DNA of 64,000 nt from Ochotona curzoniae (lineage: Eukaryota > Chordata > Mammalia > Lagomorpha > Ochotonidae): positions 3,038,001 through 3,102,000 of the forward strand of contig NW_024465777.1 in NCBI RefSeq assembly GCF_017591425.1. Direction: 5' to 3'. Position 1 is the stretch's first letter; each line of letters begins with the position of its first letter. Positions 1 to 10,620 of this stretch are shown here, in pieces. The position numbers and the translations under genes were made by a program. The notes below the pieces were generated by a model. That model saw nothing but the letters and a program-made list of their open reading frames with translations, searched no databases and was not told the origin of the DNA.

Positions 1-142
1 TAGGTTGACAACTCTAGTTTTCTGGTCAGGCAAATGTCAACCATTGAAGCCATTTTCAGCAGCTTTTCTGTCACAGACCCTGACCCCTGAGAAGATCCTG
101 GTCCGCCCCCACTCCCGTTTCCCTGCTCTCTCAGAGGCAGCT

Positions 143-421
143 GGGGGCCTGAGTTGTGGCACAGCACATTAAGCCACTGTCTGTGACATCAGCATCCTGT
201 ATGGGAGTGCCAATTTGAGTCCAGCTGTTTTGCTTCCGACTCAGCTCCTTGCTCAAGTGCCTAGCAAGGCAGTGATGATGACCACTCTTGCGGAAAGTTC
301 CTAGCTCCTGGACCTAGGCCTCGCTGTCATGGGCATTCTGGGAATGAAGCAGCAGATGAAAGATTCTTTCACCTTCCCTCCCTCTCTATGATGCATTACC
401 TTTCAAATGAATACATCTTTA
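143..421 (+). repeat. CSINE, old diverged copy
   Basis: Recognisable head (GGGGCCTGAGTTGTGGCACA), body and tail ending in TTTCAAATGAATACATCTTTA. It is an older, rabbit-like version with many substitutions. Its tail is split by the L1 stub that follows, and the last 19 bases are duplicated on the far side. Confidence 0.75.
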
Positions 422-520
422 TTATATTTTTTACCATCTTTACATAGTTCATTAGGGTAAAATGTTCAAGGGCTACAGGAAAGTGGGTAAGACTATTATT
501 TCCACATTGTTTCCTTCATG
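422..520 (-). mobile_element. L1 3'-end stub inserted in a SINE tail
   Basis: About 100 bp that matches, on the minus strand, the extreme 3' end of the two longer L1-like copies at 24411 and 49905 (shared CATAGTT..TTAGGGT and ACAGGAAAGTGGGTAAGAC blocks, diverged). A 19-bp target-site duplication, TCAAATGAATACATCTTTA, flanks it at 403-421 and 521-539. This marks a severely 5'-truncated L1-type insertion into the tail of the preceding SINE. Confidence 0.7.
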
Positions 521-540
521 TCAAATGAATACATCTTTAA

Positions 541-1295
541 AAAAAAAAAGCTATGACAGTTGCCACCTCACAAGGCAACTGTGGATGTGTTGGGGGGAGC
601 GTGAAGACAGCCTCCCCCAAGACCAGGGTTCCCCCTGCTCTCCCTGCCCAGGGACCAGGCGCTCCCCAGAAGCACCGCCAACTCACTTCCTGTCGCCTGT
701 GCCCCCGACTCCCCACAGTGAGTCCCATGCCTCGGCCCCATCAGAGCCCACCCAGAAGCCAGAGCTGGGGTCATGAGCCTGCCTTGCAGAGGCAGCCAGC
801 CCTTGGGGCTCAGGCATGCTGTGTCACGGCCTAGGTGTGTGTCATCAACAGCTCCTTCGCCTCTCGGGTCCTCAGCTGTTTTGTCTTAAATGGAAATGAC
901 AAAGGCCCCTGCTTCCTGGCCATGCTGGGACGATGCCAGTGAACACAGGTGGTACTTGCCTCTACAGGACACGGCATCCCTGGTCCTTGCCTCCCCCCAG
1001 CTTGGTGTTTCCCCCACCCCCGGCTTCCAGGCCTCTGAAGCCTGTGGCTCCAGACACTGCTCTGTCTAGTTGTTCCCCCCAAGTTGTTCAGCCTCTTCAC
1101 ATCAGCATCTGTGTGCCGCATGGTCAGAGCGGCTGTATCTGAAGGAGCTGAAATGTGCAAACCACCCAGACACGCATCCACAGTCCAACTATCAACCAGC
1201 AGTGGCAGACCAACATGGTAGGGCACCATGTGGCAAGCAGGAGTGACTGATTGATACGTGGATCTCGATGACCTGGAGCCTGAGAATCCAGACAC
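541..1295. other. Intergenic DNA, no gene seen
   Basis: GC-moderate sequence with only short overlapping reading frames on both strands. No recognisable protein, RNA gene or young repeat. Confidence 0.6.
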
Positions 1296-1552
1296 AGGGG
1301 CCAGCCTTGTGGCCCAGCTGGTCAAGCCACGGCTTGCAACCCCAGGACCCCGAATCAGAGGGCCAGCTTAAATCCCACTACTCTACTTCTGATCCAGCTC
1401 CCCTGCTGATGTGCAGAAAGGACCCTGCTGCTCATGGGGAAGACCTGGATGGAGTGTCTGGCCCTGAGCCCAGCCCTGTTGGTTGTGGGCATTTGGAGGG
1501 TGACTCAGAAGATAGGAGTGTGCCATCTGTCACTCAGATAACCAAATGTGTC
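1296..1552 (+). repeat. CSINE, old diverged copy
   Basis: GGGGCCAGCCTTGTGGCCCA head followed by the CSINE body (CTACTTCTGATCCAGCTCCC) with several small deletions. No clean A-tail remains. Confidence 0.6.
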
Positions 1553-1645
1553 TGTTATTCATCAGCTTTCCCTTGAGAAAACTGTGAAAATACCTCCCAC
1601 TAAAGCTTTCATGTGAAACACCGATGTATAAAAACTGCAAGTAAG

Positions 1646-1958
1646 GGCCAGCATTGTGGCATAGTGGTAAAGCTGCCACTTGGGGCACTGGCATCCCATA
1701 TGGACATCGGTTCAAGTCCCAGCTGCTCTACTTCCCATCCAGCTTCCTGCTAATGCACCTGGGAAAGCAGCAGTGGATGGCTCAAGTCCTTTGGGCTCCT
1801 GCACCCATGTGGGAGACCCAGAGGAAGCTCCTGGCTCCTGGTTTCTTTCTGGCTTAGTCCTGGTCATTGTGGCCATTTGGGGAGTGAACCAGCAAATGGA
1901 AGAATTATCTCCTCCCACCCCCCTTTGTAATCCTGCCTTTCAAATAAGTCTTTAGAAA
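1646..1958 (+). repeat. CSINE, full-length older type
   Basis: Full-length copy: GGGCCAGCATTGTGGCATAG head, CATCCCATATGGACATCGGTT, GCACCCATGTGGGAGACCCA, and a CTTTCAAATAAGTCTTTAG tail. The tail uses CTTTCAAATAA rather than the younger TTTCCAATAAAAATAA. Confidence 0.85.
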
Positions 1959-1984
1959 CAACAGCAGCAGCAGCTGCTGCAGCC
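1959..1984. repeat. CAG/CTG palindromic tract
   Basis: A short CAG run turns into a CTG run. GCAGCAGCTGCTGC at 1967-1980 is a perfect 14-bp palindrome directly after the SINE tail. Confidence 0.7.
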
Positions 1985-2249
1985 TGGAGCAGCTCTGGGT
2001 GGTAGAGGGCTGGAGCTATAATGTACAAGCCACAGAGAGCCTGTGGGAACCAGAGCTGGAGTCGGGGTTCCCATCACGGTGGACACTCCGGGAAGTAGAG
2101 TGGATGTTCAACCGAGACTCCAGCAACTAGGCTGCTAGCTTGCTCTGCTGTGCGGGGAGCCCAGGGCAGGCCATGTCCAGCAGGTTGTCCCAGAGTTCTC
2201 AGGCCAATGCGGAGCAAGAAAGATACACTCAGAAACACAGTCAGTGAGA

Positions 2250-2492
2250 TGGGGCAGGTGTGCCACTTCACAGCGCCTGACTTTAGTTCCAGGCTCTGGC
2301 TTCCAAATCCAGCTTCCTGTTAAGGCAGAACATGGGAAGCAGCTGACGAGGACGCCAGTGATGGTGTTGTTGCTGCCACTGTGCACTGCACAGGGTTCCT
2401 CTCGGCCCAGCCCTGGCTGAACCAGCAGACAGGAGCCCTCTTTTCCTTTCCTTCTCTCCCTATCTCTTCTAATTAATCAATGTTTTAAAATT
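2250..2492 (+). repeat. Probable very old CSINE remnant
   Basis: Weak match: CCAAATCCAGCTTCCTGTTAA and a CTTCTCTCCCTATCTCTT region in the right order and spacing, but the diagnostic head is lost. Confidence 0.4.
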
Positions 2493-2497
2493 ACACA

Positions 2498-2807
2498 GGA
2501 CCTGGTGCAACAGATCAATTGGTTAATCCTTCCATCACAAGTGCCAGGATCCCACATGGCACTAGTTCGTGCACTGGATGCTCCACTTCCCATTCAGCTC
2601 CCTGCTTGTGACCTGGGAAAGCAGCAAAAGATGGCCCAAAGCCTTGGGATCTTGCACCCACATGGGAGATCTGGAAGAAGCTCCTGACTCCTGGCTTTGG
2701 ATCAGCTCAGCCCCGGCCACTGCAGCCACTTGGGGAGTATACCAGCAGATAGAAGATCTTTATCTCTGTGTCTTCTTTCTATATATCTGCATTTCCAATA
2801 ACAGCCA
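2498..2807 (+). repeat. CSINE
   Basis: Intermediate-age full-length copy with GTGACCTGGGAAAGCAGCAA, CACCCACATGGGAGATCTGG and a TTTCCAATAACAGCCAAAGG tail. A second SINE begins 15 bp downstream. Confidence 0.85.
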
Positions 2808-2821
2808 AAGGAAAATTACAC

Positions 2822-3097
2822 AGGGGCTGGCATTGTGGCACAGCAAGTTAAACTGCCACCTGCAGTGCCAACAGCTCTCTGCTAACACATCAGGGAAGAT
2901 GGTGGGAGATGCCCAAGTGGTTGAGTCCCTGCCGTGCCTGTGGGGACTCAAATGGAACTCTAGGCTCCTGGCTCTGGCCTGGCCCGGCTTCAGCCATTGT
3001 GGCCTCTTGGGGAGTAAGCCAATGGAGTGTGCCCTCCATTGGTGCCCTTCCTTCTGTCTGTGTAACTTTGCCATTCAGATAAATAAATAAATCTTTT
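2822..3097 (+). repeat. CSINE, older type with internal deletion
   Basis: GGGGCTGGCATTGTGGCACA head, part of the left body missing, and a CATTCAGATAAATAAATAAA tail. TACACAG occurs on both sides (2815-2821 and about 3110), a possible short target-site duplication. Confidence 0.75.
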
Positions 3098-3100
3098 AAA

Positions 3101-4499
3101 AAAAATTTTACACAGATGATGTAAGTGCCACCTCCCTGGGCAGGAGGGCACTCCCTGCGATAGGACAAGACTCCTGCCCTCAACTGCAGAAGGACACTGC
3201 CACAGGCTGGTCTCCTCCCACATCGTCATTGGTCTCCCAACACTCAGCCAAGTCCCACCAAACAGCGCATTCAGTTAAAAGGCAGACAAGCAGGCAGACA
3301 GAACTCACATCCACGGGTCTATCCACCGAATGCCCAAGACAGATGAGACTTGGGGGGAACTGGGGCTCAGACCCAGGTGGTCCTGCACAGGCTGCAACAG
3401 CCCAAGAAGCGTTGCCACAAAGCAGCACTCTGCCCAGGCTAATGGCCTGCTTCCACAGGGACAGTGCTGGTGCACAGAAAGGAGACACACAAGACCAGAA
3501 CCTGCTCCCCTCCCCACTCTGCATGTCGCCTACCAGGTGTGCGGGAGGGCTGGGCTGTGGTTGGTGTTCACCGCTGGAATCTGACGGCCCTCCTCGGAGG
3601 CTGGGCCTACGCTAGCTCCTGGGGAGAGGCAGTGGGGAGGAAGGAGCTAGGCTTCCCATCTCACCTCTTCCTGGCTGCTACTGGCGGCAGTGATGACAGA
3701 TTTCCTCCCTGCTGAACCCTCTGGAATGCTTGGAACTCAAGGGTGACAATCTAGAAGTTTCTTTGCCCGTGGCAGGCTCAGGCCTAGAGGGAAAGTTCTA
3801 GATAAGGACCTAGGGCTTGGGCCTTTTCTCTCACCCAGCTCTCTTTTATCCTGGAGATTCCACATCCAGCTGAGGGTGAAGACGGTCACCCTGGGACACC
3901 TGAATATCCTGCCCCCCTGCCTGCTTTCTGCCCACTAAGGAGTGCCTCCTTTGTTGTTTCCACGGCTTAAAGTGGTTTTCCCCAGTCCTCACGGTTCAGG
4001 TGGGACCTTTAGCCCCATTTGACAGAAAGCTCACGGATGCAGAGCTAGCAGGTGTCTCCCTGGCCGGCTAGTTTTTCCTCTCTCCTCCCTAGGCCTGGGC
4101 TCAGTTGCTATCAGTTCCAGAAGAGGGTGGTGGAGACAAATGTGCTTTGCAGACATTCCAGCAGTTGCTGGGCTCCTGGCTTCCCCCAGGCAGGGAGGGA
4201 GCAGGGAGGAGGTAACAGTCACCAACTCTGGAGTGGACGTGAGAGTGAAGGGTGGTGATCTGTCCCAGGACAGGTTCTATAGGGGCAGGGCGGAACAGTG
4301 AGCATAGAACAGCTGGAGCCATAGGCATGTCTGCCTCGGAGCCCTCATGCTGGGCCTGGATTCTCCCTGGCCCTGTGTGCTGGCTGATGGGAAGACCCAG
4401 GGCTAAGGGCATCAAGTTTGTCCCTGGGCCCATGCTGTGACGTAGTTGGCTAGGCTGCCACCTATGACACTAACATTCTATATCAGAGGGCTAGTTTTT
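3101..4499. other. Intergenic DNA with a MIR fragment, no gene seen
   Basis: Mostly single-copy-looking sequence. A weak antisense MIR piece lies at about 3970-4055 (CCCATTTGACAGAAAGCTCA). No exon was recognised. Confidence 0.5.
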
Positions 4500-4502
4500 A
4501 AA

Positions 4503-4720
4503 CTTCTTTATTTTTCTTTAGATATTATTTTTATTGGAAAGGAAGATTTACAGAGAGAGGAGGGAGAGAAAGGTTTTCCATCCACTGGTTCATTCTCCAA
4601 GTGGTCACAAAGGCCAGACTGAGCAGATCCAAAGGAACTGCTTCCGGGTCCCAAGGCATTCAGCTGTCTTCTCCTACTCTCTCAGGCCACAAGCAGGAAG
4701 CTGGATGGGAAAGTAGAGCA

Positions 4721-4721
<1 letters not shown>
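4503..4721 (-). repeat. CSINE, 5'-truncated, minus strand
   Basis: Reverse-complement tail and body (TTTATTGGAAAGGAAGATTTACAG..., GGCCACAAGCAGGAAGCTGG). It stops at the (AC)n tract that follows and lacks the SINE head. Confidence 0.8.

Positions 4722-4767
<46 letters not shown>
4722..4767. repeat. (AC)n microsatellite
   Basis: Uninterrupted AC dinucleotides, 23 units, then CCCACACACAG. It abuts the truncated SINE. Confidence 0.97.
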
Positions 4768-4769
<2 letters not shown>

Positions 4770-4897
4770 CACACACAGAGATCTGGTAAACCTGAACAAC
4801 TGTGAGAGCCAGGGCCTCCAACAGCCCACCTTCCCCTGGCCCCCTGGACTGACAAGAGCTATGAAAGCCTAAGACATGTGCAAATAAACCAGCTCCC

Positions 4898-5031
4898 AGG
4901 CCTGGCACAATGGTTCAGTGGCTAAATCCTTGCCTTGCCCATGCTAGGATCCCAGATGGGAGCCGGTTCATGTTCCAGCTGCTCCATGTCCTATCTAGCT
5001 TCCTGCTTGGATTTCTGGCTCCTGGCTGGTA
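4898..5031 (+). repeat. CSINE, 3'-truncated or internally deleted
   Basis: Good head (AGGCCTGGCACAATGGTTCAG, read in part) through CTTCCTGCTTGGATTTCTGG, with the right half missing. Confidence 0.75.
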
Positions 5032-5311
5032 CAGGCTGCCTTCTTGGCTCATGCTGTTAGCAGCCCCAGGTCCCTCCCTGCACCTGTTTGAATCTAACTA
5101 CAATACCAGTCTAAAGGTGGGAAGACAAAGGCTCCTGCTCTCCTGCTCCGCACCCAGGCCTGAAGCCTCCCTGCCTGGACTTCCACTGACGAGTGCTTTG
5201 AGCCTGAGGCCAGAGGAGAGCAGCCAGCCAACGCACTGGCCCTGGCTAACTCAGAGGCCTTGAAGTTGGCAGGTGTAAGGGTTTCTTTCGTTTTTGCTTT
5301 TTTTTTTTCCA

Positions 5312-5410
5312 GATATGAGTTTTGAATCCCTGATCTGTACCATAGCAACTGTGGGACCTTAGACCAGGCCTTCCATCTTCTCAAAACCTAACCTCTCCAG
5401 ACTGAAACAC
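5312..5410 (+). repeat. MIR fragment
   Basis: GTTTTGAATCCCTGATCTGT, then ACCATAGCAACTGTGGGACC: the tRNA-proximal part and core of MIR, diverged. Confidence 0.45.
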
Positions 5411-5428
5411 AAAGAAAATACATTTTCT

Positions 5429-5763
5429 GGGCCTGGCACAATGGCTCAATGGGTCAATTCTCACCTTGTAAGCGCCAGGATCCCATATGGACAACAGTTC
5501 ATATCCTGGCTGCTCCACTTCTCATCTAGCTCCCCGCTTGTGGCCTGGGAGAGCAGTGGAGGATGACTCAGAGCCTTGCAACTCTATACCCACATGGGAG
5601 ACCCAAAAGTAGTTCCTGGTTCCTGGTTGTGGATCGGCTCAGCTATGGGTATTGCGGCCATTTGGGAAGTAAACCAGCAGATGAAAGATCTTTCTCTCTG
5701 TCTCTTCTTCTCTCTATATATAAATCTGTCTGCCTTTCCAATAAAAATAAGTAAATCATTAAA
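5429..5763 (+). repeat. CSINE, full length
   Basis: Head GGGCCTGGCACAATGGCTCA, body GGAGAGCAGTGGAGGATGAC, and tail CCTTTCCAATAAAAATAAGT followed by a short A-rich stretch. Confidence 0.9.
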
Positions 5764-7105
5764 GACAATACATCTTTCTTATCCATATGGGTCCATAGCA
5801 ACACAATTGGTGATTAAAGCACTGAGTGGATTTTAGCATTCACATCTCTTGCACCACTGGCTGAGTTCCTTTGTAGAGTGAACAACCTGGGCAATAGACC
5901 ATGACAGCCCTGAGGATGATCCTTGCCTTATATGACTATTAGGAGGACTAAGTGAGATAGTTCTTGGCACTGTGCCCAAATGTTAAGACAAACCTCAGTG
6001 ACTGGTAACCCTCAGGCTCAGTCTGGAAGGCTCTGATCCAGCCGCAGGTCCCAAGCTCCTCCCTTTACCACCGCCCACCTCCGGCCTGTAATCCCTGTTC
6101 CCTACCGTCCCTGTGTTCCTGCCTTTTCTTCCGGGGGCCAGGGAAGGCTGGCTGGGAGAGCAGCCCCTTCTATCACGCTGTAGCTTCCAGTCTGGATAAA
6201 GCCTTGAGTACCCAACCACCTGCTAAGTCCTTCCTGCTCCTAAGTTCCCAAGTTCCGTGAGTGTGCCCTGCTCTCAGTCTCCTCTCTCAGACCCAAGGCA
6301 GGTGAAAATCCCAGAGCAGCTGGTTGAGGTCCTGAAGTCCCCTGGAGCAGCCCAAGCCCTTTCCATCAGGCCTCCCTTGGACCCTGCGGGTGGGCCCAAA
6401 CAGAGATATGGGGTGGTGGCCCCTCCAAGGAGAGCCACGTGTGCCAGCCCAGAGCCTGCCAGCTCCCCAGGGGACAGCACAATGGCTCCATTCACAGGCA
6501 AGGAGCTGGCCTTCCTGCAACCCTCAGAGGGATATTCCAGGCCCCAAGGGCCGCAAGGCAAGTCAGTAACTGGGCAGGGGCTCAAAGACTGGGACCAGGA
6601 CAGGAGCTCACGCCCCCTGAGAAGGAGATGACCACCCACAATGGGCCTCAGGACAGGTGGGTCGGTGTGGGGGTAGAGAAAACGGCAGTTATTCACTGCG
6701 TTCCGGAGCAGGCAGGGAGGCGGGGCCCTTGGCTCACACTATGGCTGGCATCTGCAGGCCCAGAGCCAGGGGGTGACGTGCTCTCTGTTCGCCCTTTTCC
6801 GTAACCACAGGGGCAGCCCAGCCGGCGCCTCCGTGGATACCTCCTTCCACCCCAGGCCTGCAGGGGCTCCCAGGCTGCTCTGTCCCCCTCCACTCTCCTC
6901 TATATCCCAGTCCCAGCGGCCCAGTCCTCAGGGTCATGGCCGGGCTGACTCCCGCCCGCTGCCCAGTGGCCATGACCTCAGGGTGTGGACTGTCATTTTG
7001 CCCACGCAGCACCCAATCCTTTTCTGAGTGCTGGCTCTCCTCACCCTGGGAAGCCACTCCCACCCACTCTCAGGCCAAGTGGTTTGGGCAGGGTGCGGGC
7101 CTAGA
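5764..7105. other. Intergenic DNA, no gene seen
   Basis: GC-rich single-copy-looking sequence. Several overlapping open frames exist on both strands, but none resembles a known protein and none has splice or start context that stands out. Confidence 0.55.
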
Positions 7106-7109
7106 GATA

Positions 7110-7445
7110 GATATGGACCAATCAGAGTGCGCCATGCACGAGTCCGCCATTTGGTGATTGGCTCAGGGGTAATCATGTGACCTAAATTTGTCCAATGAGA
7201 TTTCATTCCAGAACCTGCCGTATGAAGATTCTAGAAGCACTTCTTTACAACGGTGGGAAGGTGGCTGCTGCTCTGTGGAGCCAACGTAAGGAGAAGCAGA
7301 CAGATGGCAGAACCAAGTCTTGATGGTGTTGTGGGAGCCCCTCACTCCTGAAGTAGAGAAACTGAAGCTCTCAATTTCTTCAGGAAATTCACTGTTCCTC
7401 TTAGCTTCTCAGAACCCGGTTTTCCGTCTCTTGCAACCCAAGAGC
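7110..7445. repeat. Ancient interspersed repeat with CCAAT motifs
   Basis: GGACCAATCAGAGTG, GGTGATTGGCTCAGGGGTAA, CATGTGACC and TCCAATGAGA occur in the order of an old mammalian dispersed repeat that I remember but cannot name with certainty (probably LTR-derived). Its end, GTCTCTTGCAACCCAAGAGC, also fits that consensus. Confidence 0.5.
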
Positions 7446-7447
7446 TT

Positions 7448-7765
7448 TTAAATTTGTGTTTTTCGTTTGAAAGTCAGAGGCACAGGCGAGATTGACTGAC
7501 ACAGAGAGATGGAGATGGAGAAACAGAGGAAGATGGTAAGATAGATTTCATCTACTGGTTCATTGCCCAAATGCCCACAGCAGCTGGGGCTGAGCCAGTT
7601 CAAAGCCAGGACCCAGGGACTCAAGCCAGACCTCCATGTGGATGGCAGGGACCCAAGGGCCTGAGCCGTCATTGGATGCCCATCAGCAGGGAGCTGCATC
7701 AGACCTGAAAGCAGAACTCAAACCCAGTCCCTCTAACATGGAATGTGCGCATCCAGGCTGTGTGC
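7448..7765 (-). repeat. CSINE, old copy, minus strand
   Basis: TTTGAAAGTCAGAGGCACAG start, AAAGCCAGGACCCAGGGACT body and CAGCAGGGAGCTGCATCAGA; heavily substituted at the head end. Confidence 0.75.
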
Positions 7766-7783
7766 ATATTTTAGTTGCCTTTC

Positions 7784-8089
7784 TAAAATTTATTTATTTT
7801 TGTTGCAAAGTCAGATATATAGAGAGGAGGAGAGACAGCAAGATCTTCTATCTGTTGACTCTCTTCCCAAGTGGCTGCAATGACTGGAGCTGAGACGATC
7901 TGGAGTCAGGAGCCAAGAGCCTCTTCCAGATCTCCCACACAGGTGAAGGGACCCAAGGCCTTGGGCCGTCCTCGGCTGCCCTCCCACGCCACAAGCAGTG
8001 AACTGGATAGGAAGCGGGGCTGCCAGGATTATGGGATCCTGACACATTTAAGGCGAGGTCTTTAGCTGCTAGGCTACTGTACCAGGCCC
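7784..8089 (-). repeat. CSINE, minus strand
   Basis: AAAATTTATTTATTTTTGTT start to GGCTACTGTACCAGGCCC end. A small deletion lies in the part equivalent to the B-box side. Confidence 0.88.
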
Positions 8090-8101
8090 ATATGTTTTCT
8101 T

Positions 8102-8371
8102 TTTAAGATTTATTTATATGAAAGGCAGTGTTACCAAGAGCTTCCATCTGCTGGCTCCCCTACCATGTGATCACAATGGTTGTGAAGATTAAAGCCAGAA
8201 AGCTGGAACTGCCTCTGGGTCTTCCACATGGACAGCAGGGACCCAAGTACCTGGGCCATCCAAGGCTGCTTTCCCAGGTGCAGTAACAGGGGGCTCGATT
8301 GGAAGTGGAGTAACCAGGACTCCAAATGGTGCCACTGGTGGGCGTTTAACCCATTATGCCACAGTACCTGC
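8102..8371 (-). repeat. CSINE, minus strand
   Basis: TTAAGATTTATTTATATGAA start, GGTCTTCCACATGGACAGCA body, and CATTATGCCACAGTACCTGC at the head end. Confidence 0.82.
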
Positions 8372-8376
8372 GTCTT

Positions 8377-8515
8377 TTTGTAAGGTTTATTTGAAAGGCA
8401 AAGTTGGAGAGAGAGAGGTCTTCCATCCTCTTGTTCGTGCCTCAGATGGCCACAGCTGGAGTGGTGAAGACAGGAATCAGGAGCCATTTTCGGGTCTCCC
8501 TGCTCCAGCACAACA
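8377..8515 (-). repeat. CSINE, 5'-truncated, minus strand
   Basis: Only the 3' half is present: GGTTTATTTGAAAGGCAAAG through GAGCCATTTTCGGGTCTCCC. It follows the previous SINE almost directly. Confidence 0.7.
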
Positions 8516-8811
8516 CTGGCCCTGTGTGGGATTTCTTTTTTCCCCCTCACTGTCTAGTGTCTGTCTTGACAGAATTGGTGTCCAAGAAATTCTTATCACA
8601 TGAGCAGGGCTGTCGTCAGGCTGGGCGAGGCCAGCAAGGTGTGGACGGCACGGAGAGGGGCTCTGCTTCGGACCTGCTTGCAGCAACCCTCTCCAAAAGG
8701 CAGGGCACAGTGCGACGCTCATGGTCCCCTGCACTGGTCCTGAGTGTGCATGGAGAAGGCTGCTCTGCAGTTGGTCGGACATGAGTTCAAGCTCTGGCTC
8801 TCCCACGTGGT

Positions 8812-10390
8812 ACTGATGTGGTATGGTATGGGTGTGGTGTGATATGTGATGTGGTATGATGTGGTGTGATATGTTGGATATGTTGTGGTGGTGTAGTGTG
8901 ATGTGATGTGGTGTGGTATGATTAGGTGTGATGTGCGGTGTGGTGTGATGTGGTTGTGGTATGGTATGATGTGGTGTGGTGTGATATGATGTGGTGTGGT
9001 GTGGTGTGAGGTCGTGTATTGTGGTGTGGTGTAGTATTAGGTGTGGTGTGGTGTGTGTGGTGTGATGTGGTATGATGTCGTTGTGTTATGGTATGATGTG
9101 GTGTGGTGTGATATGTGGTGTGGTGTGGTGTGATATGGTGTGGTGTGAGGTCGTGTATTGTGTGGTGTGGTGTGGTGTAGTATGATATGTGGTTGGTGTG
9201 GTGTGGTGTGGTGTGGTATGATGTGGTTGTGGTATGGTATGATGTGGTGTGATGTGTGGTGTGATATGGTGTGGTATGAGGTCGTGTATTGTGTGGTGTG
9301 ATATGGTGTGGTATGATATGTGGTTGGTGTGGTGTGGTATGATGTGGTTGTGGTATGGTATGTGGTGTGGTGTGATGTGGTGAGGTGTGGTGCGGTGTGG
9401 TGTGATGTGATGTGGTGTGGTGTGGTGTGGTGCGGTGTGGTATGAGGTCATATATTGTGGTATGGTGTAGTATTAGGTGTGGTGTGGTGTGTTTGTGGTA
9501 TGGTATGATGTGGTTGTGTTATGGTATGATGTGTGGTGTGGTGTGGTGTGATATGATGTGGTGTGGTGTGGTATGAGGTTGTGTATTGTGGTATGGTGTA
9601 ATATTAGGTATGGTGTGGTGTGGTGTGTGTGGTGTGATGTGGTATGATGTGGTTGTTGTATGGTATGATGTGGTGTGGTGTGATGTGATATGTGATTGGT
9701 GTGGTGTGGTGTGGTGTGAGGTCGTGTATTGTGGTGTGGTGTGGTGTGATGTGGTTGTGTTATGGTATGATGTGATGTGGTGTGATATGGTGTGGTATGA
9801 GGTTGTGTATTGTGGTGTGGTGTAGTATTAGGTGTGGTGTGGTGTGTGTGGTGTTGTGTGGTATGATGTGGTTGTGGTGTGGTATGATGTGGTATGGTAT
9901 GGTATGATGTGTGATATGGTGTGGTATGAGGTCGTGTATTGTGGTATGGTGTAGTATTAGGTGTGGTGTGGTGTGTGTGGTGTGATGTGGTTGTGGTATG
10001 GTATGATGTGGTTGTGTTATGGTATGATGTGTGGTGTGGTGTGGTGTGATATGATGTGGTGTGGTGTGGTATGAGGTCGTGTATTGTGGTGTGGTGTGGT
10101 ATGAGGTCGTGTATTGTGGTGTGGTGTGGTGTGGTATGAGGTCGTGTATTGTGGTGTGGTGTGGTGTGGTGTGGTATGAGGTCGTGTATTGTGGTGTGGT
10201 GTGGTGTGGTGTGGTGTGGTGTGGTGTGGTGTGGTGTGGTATGAGGTCGTGTATTGTGGTGTGGTGTGGTGTGGTATGAGGTCGTGTATTGTGGTGTGGT
10301 GTGGTGTGGTATGTGATGTGGTGTGGTATGATATGATGTGGTTGGTGTGGTGTGGTATAGTATTAGGTGTGGTGTGGTGTGGGTGTGTTC
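8812..10390. repeat. GTGGT-type pentanucleotide satellite with recurrent insert motif
   Basis: About 1.58 kb made of GTGGT/ATGGT/GTGAT-type 5-mers, almost free of C on the plus strand. The motif GAGGTCGTGTATTG or a one- to two-base variant recurs about 14 times. In the cleanest part it starts at 10073, 10103, 10138, 10178, 10243 and 10278, so the spacings (30, 35, 40, 65, 35) are all multiples of five, which is what unequal exchange in a pentamer register would give. The left part (8812-9900) is more degenerate. The complementary strand has no stop codons over long stretches and translates as His/Thr/Pro-rich peptide; that is a by-product of composition, not a gene. Confidence 0.95.
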
Positions 10391-10431
10391 CATCATTTCC
10401 TGGAGCTCTGTTTCTAAGATGACAAACATGC

Positions 10432-10620
10432 AGGTCCTTTATATGCCATGTACTGTCCTGAGTGGTTCTGTCCTCCGCCCTGTGAAGTGAAGCTGCTATA
10501 CCGTGCCCCTCCTGGAGAGTGGGACTCTGAGGCCCAGAGAAATGAGGTGTGGTACCAAGCCATGCACAGGGCCATGCACAAAGCCATTGGCAGAGCTGGC
10601 AGCTCGGCTGGGTCTGGAGC
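10432..10620 (-). repeat. MIR fragment, antisense
   Basis: TATATGCCATGTACTGTCCT, then GGGACTCTGAGGCCCAGAGA: the antisense MIR pattern in the expected order. Confidence 0.5.

Noticed and set aside
9000..10290. CRISPR-like impression from the 14-base motif recurring between spacers
   Set aside because: The spacers are themselves pentamer repeats of variable length, and the host is a mammal. This is satellite structure.
9473..10429. A 318-residue minus-strand frame rich in His, Thr and Pro across the pentamer satellite
   Set aside because: A repeat made of CACCA-type 5-mers contains almost no stop codons in any frame. The frame has no start context, no unique sequence and ends where the satellite ends.
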